Shown piece after piece: positions 22,331 through 30,795 of a stretch of 64,000 nt of DNA. The stretch spans positions 2,294,001-2,358,000 of the forward strand of contig NZ_CP009962.1 of assembly GCF_000786695.1 (NCBI RefSeq), read 5' to 3'. The notes under the pieces are model-generated. The model did not search any database, was not told the DNA's origin, and saw only the letters and a list, made by a program, of their open reading frames with translations. The position numbers were made by a program, and so were the translations under genes. Source of the stretch: Collimonas arenae (GTDB lineage: Bacteria > Pseudomonadota > Gammaproteobacteria > Burkholderiales > Burkholderiaceae_D). How positions within the stretch are numbered: the first letter of the stretch is position 1; each line of letters opens with the position of its first letter.

Positions 22331-22801
22331 TTAACTCCCCAATGCTGATTTCTTGCTGCTCTTCTGACGCGGTTTGGCGCGTTTGATGTTGCCGCCCTGA
22401 GTCACGCGCTCATTGCCTTTTACCATGACCTTGGTCACCGATGGGCGCTTGGTGCCGCTTGGGCTCGGCTTGACGATAGTGACTTCGCGCATGCCGCGGC
22501 CGCGCGTTTCGCTGCGTTCTTTGGCGGCATCTTTTTGCGGGCGGTACAAGACCAGCAGCTTGCCGATGTGTTGTACCGGCGCGGCGCCGAGTTTCTCGCA
22601 AATAGTTTCGTAGATGGCAATCCGTGCCTCGCGATCATCACCGAATACACGCACTTTAATCAGGCCGTGGGCGTTCAGGCTGGAATCGATCTCTTTCAGC
22701 AGGGTGGGCTTCAAGCCCGCTTCGCTGATCAAGACCACAGGGTCCAGGCCATGAGCCTGGGAACGGAGCTCGCTACGCTCGGCAGATGTAAGTTTCAACA
22801 T
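22331..22801 (-). CDS. yhbY: YhbY-type RNA-binding protein (CRM domain)
   Basis: A CRS1-YhbY domain occupies residues 1-97 (LTSAERSELRSQAHGLDPVV, GLIKVRVFGDDREARIAIYE, HIGKLLVLYRP). It binds RNA and associates with pre-50S ribosomal particles in E. coli. A basic, disordered tail of about 60 residues rich in Lys, Arg and Ser makes it 156 residues against 97 in E. coli. It diverges from rlmE with only 31 bp between start codons, fitting a shared role in 50S maturation. Confidence 0.92.
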   Translation of the reverse strand: MLKLTSAERSELRSQAHGLDPVVLISEAGLKPTLLKEIDSSLNAHGLIKVRVFGDDREARIAIYETICEKLGAAPVQHIGKLLVLYRPQKDAAKERSETRGRGMREVTIVKPSPSGTKRPSVTKVMVKGNERVTQGGNIKRAKPRQKSSKKSALGS

Positions 22802-22832
22802 AAAAATTCCTTAAAAACGGTATTCTACGCGA

Positions 22833-23477
22833 ATGGCAAAGAAGAAATTAAACAAAAACTGGCTGCACGACCACATTAACGATCCTTATGTGAAGTTGGC
22901 GCAAAAAGAAGGCTACCGCGCGCGGGCTGCTTACAAGCTGAAAGAAATCGATGAAATGGACAAGCTGATCAAGCCTGGCCAGATCATCGTCGATCTTGGG
23001 TCCACGCCGGGCAGCTGGTCGCAATACGCCCGCAACAAGCTGGCGGGGCAGGATGGCGGCGGTATCCACGGCATGATCATCGGCCTCGACATCCTGCCGA
23101 TGGAACCGATTGCCGACGTCTATTTCATCCAGGGCGACTTCCGTGAGGCCGACAGCCTGCGCCAGTTGGAGCGCTTGCTGGAGGGGCGCAAGGTTGATCT
23201 GGTGTTGTCCGACATGGCGCCCAACCTGTCTGGCATAGCGATATCCGATGCGGCGCGGGTTGAGGAAATTATCGATTTGGCAATTGAGTTTGCACAGTTG
23301 CACATGAAACCAAGTGGGGCTTTGCTGGCAAAATGCTTCAACGGCACTGGCTACAATGAAGTTCTGATGAAATTTCGCCAGGAATTCAAAACCGTGGCAT
23401 CGAGAAAGCCCAAGGCCAGTCGCGACAAATCTTCAGAAATTTTCCTCTTGGGAAAGATATTGAAAAATCCACGCTAA
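22833..23477 (+). CDS. rlmE: 23S rRNA 2'-O-methyltransferase RlmE (FtsJ)
   Basis: Methylates the 2'-OH of a uridine (U2552 in E. coli) in the 23S A-loop using SAM. 214 residues with an N-terminal basic segment ([20 protein letters not shown]), catalytic Lys in [13 protein letters not shown] site [18 protein letters not shown], catalytic Asp in [12 protein letters not shown] and a late Lys/Glu pair ([26 protein letters not shown]). It sits between yhbY and ftsH, the same order as in E. coli. Confidence 0.97.
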   Translation: MAKKKLNKNWLHDHINDPYVKLAQKEGYRARAAYKLKEIDEMDKLIKPGQIIVDLGSTPGSWSQYARNKLAGQDGGGIHGMIIGLDILPMEPIADVYFIQGDFREADSLRQLERLLEGRKVDLVLSDMAPNLSGIAISDAARVEEIIDLAIEFAQLHMKPSGALLAKCFNGTGYNEVLMKFRQEFKTVASRKPKASRDKSSEIFLLGKILKNPR

Positions 23478-23715
23478 TCCATATTAATTGGCAAATATTC
23501 CTTGATTTTCATAGGTGCAACCTCATATCTTGCGGGAGGGGCTGTCGCAAGGCGGGCAGGGTCGGGCCGGAAAAATATTTGTTTAGCCATTTTTTCGGCT
23601 AAGGCCCCCTAACTCAGGCCATCCTTCTAGCAAGCTGTATCTATTCCGAGTAAAATCAAAGGAATATCTCGATGCTGTACCTATGTCAGGCGCGCAGCGC
23701 GTCCAAGGAGTTCTA

Positions 23716-25602
23716 GTGAACAACATGTTTTCCAAAGCCGCCATTTGGGTGGTTATTGCCCTGGTGCTTTTCACCGTATTCAAGCAGTTCGACGGGCGTG
23801 GGCTGGCCGGTGGAGCAGGGCCAATCGCCTACTCCGACCTGATTACGGAAATCCGGGCCGGGCATATCACCGATGCGACGATTGAAGGCAGCAGTATTGT
23901 TGCCACTACGTCGGACGGCAAGAAAGTGAAAACCGCCATCACGATGCTGGACCGCGGTCTGGTCGGCGACTTGGTCAACAATAACGTCAAATTCGAAGTC
24001 AAGCAGCCGGAAGAACCATCGTTCCTGCAGCAGATCTTCATCTCCTGGTTCCCGATGATCCTGTTGCTGGGCGTCTGGATTTTCTTCATGCGCCAGATGC
24101 AGGGCGGTGGCAAGGGCGGGGCATTCTCATTCGGCAAGTCGAAAGCGCGCATGCTGGACGAGAACAGCAATTCAGTCACGTTTGCTGACGTCGCAGGATG
24201 CGATGAGGCCAAGGAAGAAGTTTCCGAGCTGGTCGATTTCCTGCGTGACCCGACCAAATTCCAGAAGCTCGGCGGTCGTATTCCGCACGGTGTGCTGATG
24301 GTTGGTCCTCCAGGTACCGGTAAGACTTTGCTGGCGCGTGCAATTGCAGGCGAAGCGAAAGTACCGTTCTTCACCATTTCCGGTTCCGATTTTGTCGAAA
24401 TGTTCGTCGGTGTCGGCGCATCGCGTGTGCGCGACATGTTTGAAAACGCCAAGAAGCATGCCCCTTGCATTATTTTCATCGATGAGATCGATGCGGTTGG
24501 CCGTCATCGCGGTGCGGGCATGGGCGGTGGTAACGATGAGCGTGAACAAACGCTGAACCAGATGCTGGTCGAGATGGATGGCTTCGAGGCCAATTCCGGC
24601 GTGATCGTGATCGCTGCAACCAACCGTTCCGATGTGCTGGACAAGGCTCTCTTGCGCCCGGGTCGTTTCGACCGTCAGGTGGTCGTCGGCTTGCCGGACA
24701 TTCGGGGCCGCGAGCAGATCCTGAATGTGCATATGCGTAAAGTACCGATTTCGACTGACGTCAAAGCGGACATACTGGCTCGCGGTACGCCAGGTTTCTC
24801 TGGCGCCGATCTGGCCAATCTGGTCAATGAAGCCGCTCTGTTTGCAGCCCGTCGTGCAAAGCGCTTGGTGGAGATGCAAGACTTCGAGGACGCCAAGGAC
24901 AAGATCGTCATGGGCCCTGAGCGTAAATCGGCTGTCATGCGTGAAGAAGAGCGTCGCAATACTGCGTATCACGAGTCCGGCCATGCCGTGGTTGCGAAAC
25001 TGTTGCCGAAGGCTGATCCGGTGCACAAGGTCACGATCATGCCGCGTGGTTTTGCGCTTGGCCTGACCTGGCAGTTGCCGGAACATGATCGCATCAACAT
25101 GTATAAGGACAAGATGCTGGAAGAGATTGCTATCTTGTTCGGCGGTCGTATTTCCGAAGAGATTTTCATGCACCAGATGTCGACCGGCGCTTCCAACGAC
25201 TTTGAGCGCGCGACAAAGCTGGCGCGTGCGATGGTGACGCGTTACGGCATGTCGGAAAGCCTGGGCACCATGGTCTACGAAGATACTGAGCAGGATGCTT
25301 ATTTTGGCCGCATGTCGTCCAAGACCGTATCCGAAGCGACGCAACAAAAGGTTGATGCGGAAATTCGCAGCATCCTCGATCAGCAATACGCTTTGTCGCG
25401 TCGCTTGCTAGAGGAAAACAAGGAAAAGGTCGAAGCCATGACCAAGGCTTTGCTGGATTGGGAAACCATTGACGCCGATCAGATCAACGACATCATGGAA
25501 GGTCTGGAGCCACGTTTGCCGAAAGCCGGCAGCTCGGTGCGCAAGGCATCTAGCGACAGTTCTTCCGGCGGTGTTTCGCCGAACGCTACAGCACCGGCCT
25601 GA
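23716..25602 (+). CDS. ftsH: ATP-dependent zinc metalloprotease FtsH
   Basis: Membrane AAA+ protease for quality control of membrane proteins and regulators. It starts at GTG 23716, 5 bp after AAGGAG; the frame is open 33 bp further upstream. About 628 residues: first membrane helix (about 5-25), periplasmic domain, second helix (about 103-122, [14 protein letters not shown]). The AAA module has Walker A GPPGTGKT (197-204) and Walker [14 protein letters not shown], with SRH arginines in [14 protein letters not shown]. The zinc site is HESGH (419-423). The 238-bp upstream region has a small TTAGCC/GGCTAA hairpin and no gene. Confidence 0.98.
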   Translation: MNNMFSKAAIWVVIALVLFTVFKQFDGRGLAGGAGPIAYSDLITEIRAGHITDATIEGSSIVATTSDGKKVKTAITMLDRGLVGDLVNNNVKFEVKQPEEPSFLQQIFISWFPMILLLGVWIFFMRQMQGGGKGGAFSFGKSKARMLDENSNSVTFADVAGCDEAKEEVSELVDFLRDPTKFQKLGGRIPHGVLMVGPPGTGKTLLARAIAGEAKVPFFTISGSDFVEMFVGVGASRVRDMFENAKKHAPCIIFIDEIDAVGRHRGAGMGGGNDEREQTLNQMLVEMDGFEANSGVIVIAATNRSDVLDKALLRPGRFDRQVVVGLPDIRGREQILNVHMRKVPISTDVKADILARGTPGFSGADLANLVNEAALFAARRAKRLVEMQDFEDAKDKIVMGPERKSAVMREEERRNTAYHESGHAVVAKLLPKADPVHKVTIMPRGFALGLTWQLPEHDRINMYKDKMLEEIAILFGGRISEEIFMHQMSTGASNDFERATKLARAMVTRYGMSESLGTMVYEDTEQDAYFGRMSSKTVSEATQQKVDAEIRSILDQQYALSRRLLEENKEKVEAMTKALLDWETIDADQINDIMEGLEPRLPKAGSSVRKASSDSSSGGVSPNATAPA

Positions 25603-25653
25603 TCCCGTCGCAGCGCCTGGTCGGCGTAGCAAGTGAATGAAGCTTGTATAAGC

Positions 25654-25686
25654 AAGGGTGAGGAGCGATCCTCGCCCTTTTTATTT
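25654..25686 (+). terminator. Rho-independent terminator after ftsH
   Basis: An 11-bp stem (25654-25664 with 25669-25679, one G-U) with loop GCGA is followed by TTTTTATTT. It separates the ftsH transcript from folP, although the group ftsH-folP-glmM stays collinear. Confidence 0.85.
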
Positions 25687-25720
25687 GTCTTCACACATTT
25701 CAGATTCATTTAATCCCGAT

Positions 25721-26563
25721 ATGCAACAATATTTTCAATGCGGCCGTTACCGGCTGCCAGTCAATACGCCGCAAGCGAGACCCCTGGTGATGGGAATCCT
25801 CAACGTGACTCCCGACTCGTTTTCCGACGGCGGCAGATTCCATGCGCTTGAATTCGCCCTGTCGCACGCGGAGCAGATGATTGCTGACGGCGTCGATATC
25901 ATTGATATCGGCGGCGAATCGAGTCGTCCTGGTAGTCCTGCGTTGTCGCTGGAAGAAGAGTTGGACCGGGTCATGCCGGCGATTTATGCCTTGCGCGATT
26001 GCGGCAAGCCGCTCTCTATCGATACATATAAGCCAGGCGTCATGCGCGAAGCGATTGCCGCCGGCGCTGACCTGATCAACGATATCAATGGTTTTCGCGC
26101 CTCGGGCGCTTTGGAGGCAGTGAGCGACAGCGACTGCGGCTTGTGTGTCATGCATATGCAGGCCGATCCGCAAACCATGCAATTCAAGCCCGAGTATCAG
26201 GATGTGGTGGCTGAAGTCAGCGCTTTTCTGAGCGAGCGCGTTACTGTCCTGGAGCAGGCCGGCGTTGCAAGAAATCGCATCAGCATTGATCCAGGCTTTG
26301 GCTTTGGCAAGACCTTGGCGCATAATGTTGCTTTGTTGCAAAGCATCGGCGATATTCAGCGCAAACTGGATTTGCCGCTGCTCGCTGGAATGTCACGTAA
26401 ATCGATGCTAGGCGAACTCACCGGCAAGCCACTGGAGAGGCGCTTGGCTGCCAGCCTTGCTGCGGCTTTGGCGGCAGTCGCTCAGGGCGCCAAAATCGTA
26501 CGGGTGCATGATGTGGCAGAGACTGTCGACGCCCTCGCGGTGTGGCAGGCGGCCCAGCAATGA
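25721..26563 (+). CDS. folP: dihydropteroate synthase
   Basis: Condenses p-aminobenzoate with dihydropterin pyrophosphate in folate synthesis; it is the sulfonamide target. 280 residues, TIM barrel. Signatures are MGILNVTPDSFSDGGRF, IIDIGGESSRPGSP, LINDINGFR, SIDPGFGFGKTLAHN and MSRKSMLGELTG. An ATG at 25721 begins the natural N-terminus; the frame stays open upstream into the terminator. It is 58 bp from glmM, an almost universal pairing in proteobacteria. Confidence 0.97.
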   Translation: MQQYFQCGRYRLPVNTPQARPLVMGILNVTPDSFSDGGRFHALEFALSHAEQMIADGVDIIDIGGESSRPGSPALSLEEELDRVMPAIYALRDCGKPLSIDTYKPGVMREAIAAGADLINDINGFRASGALEAVSDSDCGLCVMHMQADPQTMQFKPEYQDVVAEVSAFLSERVTVLEQAGVARNRISIDPGFGFGKTLAHNVALLQSIGDIQRKLDLPLLAGMSRKSMLGELTGKPLERRLAASLAAALAAVAQGAKIVRVHDVAETVDALAVWQAAQQ

Positions 26564-26621
26564 AATGAATATAAGCGATAACACGGTTGGATTTGAGCAG
26601 AAAAATTGACTGAAGATTGAT

Positions 26622-27959
26622 ATGACAAGAAAATATTTTGGCACTGACGGTGTACGGGGTCGTGTTGGCGTTGCGCCGATTACGCCAGATTTTGTAATGA
26701 AACTCGGCTATGCCGCCGGCAAGGTGCTGGCGCAGGCAAAAGCGGGCGGTGGCAAGCCGACGGTCCTGATTGGTAAAGATACCCGCGTATCCGGCTACAT
26801 GCTGGAAGCCGCGTTGGAGGCCGGCTTTGCCGCTGCCGGCGTAGACGTCATGCTGGCCGGACCGATGCCGACGCCGGCGATCGCCTATTTGACTCGCGCC
26901 CTGCGATTATCCGCCGGGGTGGTGATATCGGCTTCGCATAATCCGTATGAAGATAACGGTATCAAATTCTTCTCGGCGCAAGGCAATAAATTGCCGGATG
27001 CCGTGGAAACTGCGATTGAAGCGGCGCTGGAATTGCCGATGGATTGCGTAGTATCCGATAAGCTCGGTAAGGCAAAGCGCCTGGATGATGCGCCGGGGCG
27101 TTACATCGAATTCTGCAAAAGCACCTTTCCCAACGAGCTCGACTTGCGTGGCCTGACGATCGTAGTCGATAGCGCCCATGGCGCCGCTTACCATATTGCA
27201 TCACATGTATTCCACGAGCTGGGCGCTGACGTGATCGCCATCGGCAATCAGCCTAACGGCTTCAATATCAATGAAGGCTTTGGCGCTACTGCGCCGGAGG
27301 CATTGTCGTTGGCGGTGCGCGCTAACCGCGCGGACATTGGCATTGCCCTGGATGGCGATGCTGACCGTTTGCTGATGGTGGATGCAACCGGTCGCATCTA
27401 CAACGGCGACGAACTGCTGTATGTGATGGTTAAGGATCGGATGAAGATCGGTGCGGTAAAAGGCGCGGTCGGTACCTTGATGACAAATATGGCGCTGGAA
27501 GTGGCGTTCCGTCAGATGGGCGTGGAATTCGCCCGCGCCAAGGTCGGAGATCGCTACGTGCTTGAGGTGATGAAAGAACGCGGTTGGAGTCTGGGTGGCG
27601 AGGGCTCCGGCCATCTGTTGTGCCTGGACAAGCACACTACCGGCGACGGCATCGTATCGGCATTGCAAGTGCTCTCGGCCTTGCGGCGCACCGGCGAAAC
27701 CCTGGCCGAGCTGACCTCCGATATTGCGCTGTATCCGCAAACCCTGATTAACGTGAAGGTGAGCGCGGGCTTCGACTGGCAGAAAAATCCGGCGATGGTG
27801 GCAGAAAAGGAAGCTGTTGAGCGTGAGCTTGGCGATAATGGCCGCGTGTTGATTCGCGCCTCGGGCACGGAGCCGTTGATTCGGGTCATGGTCGAAGCCA
27901 AGAGCGCTGATCTCGCGCAAGCGATGGCGCGCCGGATTGCGGATAAAGTAACGGCTTGA
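26622..27959 (+). CDS. glmM: phosphoglucosamine mutase
   Basis: Interconverts glucosamine-6-P and glucosamine-1-P for peptidoglycan and LPS precursors. 445 residues starting [16 protein letters not shown]. The phosphoserine loop is [12 protein letters not shown] with catalytic Ser105, the Mg-binding loop is [11 protein letters not shown], the sugar-binding loop is GGEGSGHLL and the phosphate site is [15 protein letters not shown]. Immediately downstream, on the same strand, is an unusual second phoBR pair. Confidence 0.97.
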   Translation: MTRKYFGTDGVRGRVGVAPITPDFVMKLGYAAGKVLAQAKAGGGKPTVLIGKDTRVSGYMLEAALEAGFAAAGVDVMLAGPMPTPAIAYLTRALRLSAGVVISASHNPYEDNGIKFFSAQGNKLPDAVETAIEAALELPMDCVVSDKLGKAKRLDDAPGRYIEFCKSTFPNELDLRGLTIVVDSAHGAAYHIASHVFHELGADVIAIGNQPNGFNINEGFGATAPEALSLAVRANRADIGIALDGDADRLLMVDATGRIYNGDELLYVMVKDRMKIGAVKGAVGTLMTNMALEVAFRQMGVEFARAKVGDRYVLEVMKERGWSLGGEGSGHLLCLDKHTTGDGIVSALQVLSALRRTGETLAELTSDIALYPQTLINVKVSAGFDWQKNPAMVAEKEAVERELGDNGRVLIRASGTEPLIRVMVEAKSADLAQAMARRIADKVTA

Positions 27960-27999
27960 GCCGGAATTGAATTGTTGGATTGAATAGAGTTAATGCCTG

Positions 28000-28698
28000 A
28001 TGTCGAAATATCAAACCCACATTTTGATTGTCGAAGATGAGCCAGGCATCGCCGAGCTGCTGCGTTTCACGCTCGACGATGCAGGTTTTTCCTGTGAGAT
28101 TGCGTATAGCGCCGCCGAGGCGCGTCAGGCCATTGTCGATGTCTTGCCAAAGGCTGTGTTGCTAGACTGGATGCTGCCGGATACATCTGGCCTGGCATTG
28201 CTGCAGGAATGGCGCGGACAGCTGCGTAGCGCCACGCTGCCGGTCATCATGCTGACCGCCAAGGGTATGGATGAGGATAAGGTCAGAGGCCTGAATGCGG
28301 GCGCCGACGATTACGTCACCAAACCGTTTTCTCCGAAAGAGTTGATCGCACGGATTCAAGCACTGTTAAGGCGCAAGATACCCGAGCTAGGGCAAAGCCT
28401 GCTGACACATGGCTTGATCCGGATCGATACCGACCGTTATCAGGTTACTGTCGATAATCAGGAAGTCGAGCTGGACCAGGCCGAATTCAAATTGTTGCGT
28501 TTCCTGGTGGCGCATCCGGATCGGATTTTTTCGCGCGCACAGTTGCTCGATAAAGTCTGGGGCGACCATACGTTCATCGAAGAGCGTACAGTCGACGTTC
28601 ACATCATGCGCTTGCGCAAATCGCTCGGCGCGGCAGCAGACTATGTCAAAACCGTACGCGGCGTCGGTTATAAGCTTAACGCCGAACCGGCGGCGTGA
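28000..28698 (+). CDS. second PhoB-like response regulator
   Basis: OmpR-family regulator of 232 residues, paralogous to the pst-linked PhoB. The receiver domain is ILIVEDEPGIAELLRFTLDD with Asp56 in LLDWMLPDTSG, and the conserved Lys is in TKPFSPKELIA. In the winged helix the recognition segment EERTVDVHIMRLRKSL differs from that of the first PhoB (EERTVDVHVLRLRKAL) at only three positions, all conservative. It could therefore read Pho boxes. It begins 40 bp after glmM and its stop overlaps the start of the partner kinase. Target genes are not evident nearby. Confidence 0.9.
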   Translation: MSKYQTHILIVEDEPGIAELLRFTLDDAGFSCEIAYSAAEARQAIVDVLPKAVLLDWMLPDTSGLALLQEWRGQLRSATLPVIMLTAKGMDEDKVRGLNAGADDYVTKPFSPKELIARIQALLRRKIPELGQSLLTHGLIRIDTDRYQVTVDNQEVELDQAEFKLLRFLVAHPDRIFSRAQLLDKVWGDHTFIEERTVDVHIMRLRKSLGAAADYVKTVRGVGYKLNAEPAA

Positions 28699-30017
28699 CC
28701 GTGCGCGATACCAGTACGCGTAGCGCACGTAAATTCTGGGTGCCGGCGCTGCTCTGGTTTGGTCTTTTGTCCTTGATTGCGGTGGCTATCGGTGCTGCCT
28801 TTGGCGCCATCGTCGGCTTGCTGTTCTACAGCTTATCGCTGGCGAGCTTGCTGTTCCTGCAGATGCGCTCGCTCTATCAAATCGAACAATGGCTGGATGC
28901 TCCGGTCGGTCGTCCTCGGCCGAAAACCTGGGGCATGTGGGCGCATGCCTTCGCTGCGCTGGACGATATCCGGCATGAAGATGAACGTTCGCGCGCTGAA
29001 ATGGCGGAGTGGCTGGCGCGTTTTCGTCAAGCCATGAGCCTTCTGCCGGATGGCGTGGTGATCGTCGACGGCGTGATGCACCTAGAGTGGTGTAACCCGG
29101 CCGCGCAAACCCATCTTGGGCTGGATCTGAAGCGCGATGAAGGGCGTTTGCTAACCAACCTGATTCGCTCCCCCGATTTCGTCGATTACATGCTCTCAGG
29201 CCGTTTTGAACAGCCTTTGCCGTTCATGCATCACGACAGGAAAATCCTTGTGCAATTGATTTCCTTCGAAAGCCGGCGCCAGATTCTGGTGACGCACGAT
29301 GTCACGCAAAATGAAAAAATGGATACCATGCGGCGCGATTTCATCGCCAATGCATCGCACGAGTTACGCACGCCGCTCACTGTCATCAACGGTTTTCTTG
29401 AGCACGCCCTGAGTAGCGATATGAGCGAAGAAACCCGGTTGCGCCAGCTGCATTTGATGGCGGAGCAGGGACAGCGCATGCAGCGGCTGGTGGCCGACAT
29501 GCTGACCTTGACCAGGCTGGAATCACTGTTGCAGCCACCTTCCGGCGATACAGTGCGTATCAAGCCTTTGTTAACCCGTATAGTGGAGGAGGCGAGAGCG
29601 CTCTCCGGCGGCAAGCACTTCATCACTTTACGGGAGGTGCAGGATGTCGACCTGAAGGGCAATCGCGATGAACTGGAAAGCGCGTTCGTCAACCTGCTGT
29701 CGAATGCGGTGCGCTACACGCCTGACGGCGGTCGTATCGATGTCAGTTGGGCGATGGAAAACGATGGTGCAACGCTGACCGTGATCGACGATGGCATAGG
29801 CATTGCGGCTGAACACTTGAGTCGGCTTACGGAACGTTTCTATCGCGTCGACAAAACCCGTTCACGCGCGACACAGGGAACAGGTCTCGGGCTGGCAATT
29901 GTGAAGCATGTGTTATTGCGCCATCGCGGTCGCCTTGAAATTTCTTCGGAGTATGGCAATGGCAGCCGCTTTAAAGTGATTTTTCAGCGTGCGCAATTAG
30001 CGTTGCGGCAGGATTAA
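28695..30017 (+). CDS. second PhoR-like sensor histidine kinase
   Basis: Membrane kinase of 440 residues starting with GTG, inside the stop of the upstream regulator gene. Two hydrophobic segments (about 15-35 and 37-57) precede a PAS-like region (LPDGVVIVDGVMHLEWCNPA), an H-box with His222 (FIANASHELRTPLTVINGF), N-box LLSNAVRYTPDGG, G1 DDGIGI and G2 TQGTGLGLAIVKHVLLRHRG. It is alignable along its whole length with the PhoR at 12463, including the minimal periplasmic part, so direct ligand sensing is unlikely. All catalytic motifs are intact. Function is inferred from similarity; it may respond to a different partner. Confidence 0.9.
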   Translation: MTVRDTSTRSARKFWVPALLWFGLLSLIAVAIGAAFGAIVGLLFYSLSLASLLFLQMRSLYQIEQWLDAPVGRPRPKTWGMWAHAFAALDDIRHEDERSRAEMAEWLARFRQAMSLLPDGVVIVDGVMHLEWCNPAAQTHLGLDLKRDEGRLLTNLIRSPDFVDYMLSGRFEQPLPFMHHDRKILVQLISFESRRQILVTHDVTQNEKMDTMRRDFIANASHELRTPLTVINGFLEHALSSDMSEETRLRQLHLMAEQGQRMQRLVADMLTLTRLESLLQPPSGDTVRIKPLLTRIVEEARALSGGKHFITLREVQDVDLKGNRDELESAFVNLLSNAVRYTPDGGRIDVSWAMENDGATLTVIDDGIGIAAEHLSRLTERFYRVDKTRSRATQGTGLGLAIVKHVLLRHRGRLEISSEYGNGSRFKVIFQRAQLALRQD

Positions 30018-30328
30018 AAGCGAATTAAATCCAGGCCAAATAAATTCTTAAATAATTGATGAAATGTCGGTTTGCTTAAAACATCAGCAAATTTTTTGCA
30101 GTTTTGCCGATGTTTTAAGCAGAACCGAAAAAAGTTTAAATATTTATCGAAAAAAGCGTTTTTTTTGTCGCATATTTTTCTTAAATCTGGTCTAATCCGT
30201 CTCTCAAGTTTTTCAGCAGATAAGCTTTTGGCGGTATCGGAATTGGGTTGGTTTTTGCAGCAAAATTTAAAAATTTTCCTGTATAAAAATTTGACAAAAA
30301 TCGGAATACTGTTTATTATCTTGCTTCT
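30018..30328. repeat. AT-rich spacer with a 25-bp inverted repeat
   Basis: No gene is supported in these 311 bp, which are much richer in A/T than the surroundings. The arms 30067-30091 and 30103-30128 pair almost perfectly (core GCTTAAAACATC with GATGTTTTAAGC, flanked by GCAAA/TTTGC and TCGGTT/AACCGA) around an 11-nt T-rich loop. This may be the end signal of the second phoBR transcript or part of a small RNA. A reading frame on the minus strand across this region runs through tRNA-Pro and is not credible. Confidence 0.7.
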
Positions 30329-30405
30329 CGGAGTGTAGCGCAGCCCGGTAGCGCACCTGGTTTGGGACCAGGGGGTCCAAGGTTCGAATCCTTGTACTCC
30401 GACCA
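30329..30405 (+). tRNA. tRNA-Pro (anticodon TGG)
   Basis: A full 77-nt cloverleaf. Acceptor CGGAGTG pairs with TACTCCG, then ACCA is encoded. The D-arm contains GCGCAGCCCGGTAGCGC, the anticodon stem CCTGG/CCAGG encloses TTTGGGA with TGG at positions 34-36, and the T-arm reads AGGTTCGAATCCT. A canonical terminator follows 9 bp later. Confidence 0.97.
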
Positions 30406-30413
30406 ATAAGTAG

Positions 30414-30445
30414 AAAAGGGGCTGTCTTCGGACAGCCCCTTTTTT
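30414..30445 (+). terminator. Rho-independent terminator after tRNA-Pro
   Basis: A perfect stem (aaaaggggctgtc at 30414-30426 with gacagccccttttt from 30431) closes on the very stable loop TTCG and runs into T6. This is a textbook intrinsic terminator. Confidence 0.95.
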
Positions 30446-30522
30446 CATTTCCGTTTGATAAAATCAAGCACTGCAACGAAGCGATCTCACGATCGGAATC
30501 AAGGCATCAACTGTGTATGAAT

Positions 30523-30599
30523 CCGGCCGTAGCTCAACTGGATAGAGCATTCGGCTTCTACCCGAAATGTTGGGGGTTCGATTCCCTCCGGCCGGACCA
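30523..30599 (+). tRNA. tRNA-Arg (anticodon TCT)
   Basis: A 77-nt cloverleaf. Acceptor CCGGCCG pairs with CGGCCGG, and ACCA is encoded. The D-arm is GCTCAACTGGATAGAGC, the anticodon stem TTCGG/CCGAA encloses CTTCTAC with TCT, and the T-arm is GGGGGTTCGATTCCCTC. The content changes to accessory genes immediately after it. tRNA-Arg(TCT) 3' ends are frequent integration sites, but I found no repeat of the tRNA 3' end elsewhere in the window. Confidence 0.97.
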
Positions 30600-30795
30600 G
30601 TTATGTTGTTGAAAATCAATAACTTATGCTTGTTTTATGATTGCTGGAGATAGTTGAGGAATATTTCCCCGAACTTACCTCAATCTTGTCCAGCTCTTCT
30701 GTAGCGTTATGTTCGCCATTTATCCACGCTGCATCGTCCTTAGAACACATCTATACCGCACCTCAGTTGCCCGGCAATATCGGCGGCAGATCAAA

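Noticed and set aside
30014..30448. A 144-codon minus-strand frame between phoR2 and tRNA-Arg
   Set aside because: It runs through tRNA-Pro and its terminator and lacks any protein-like signature.
30523..30599. An att site pair formed by a repeat of the tRNA-Arg 3' end
   Set aside because: I found no second copy of the tRNA 3' end in the rest of the window.
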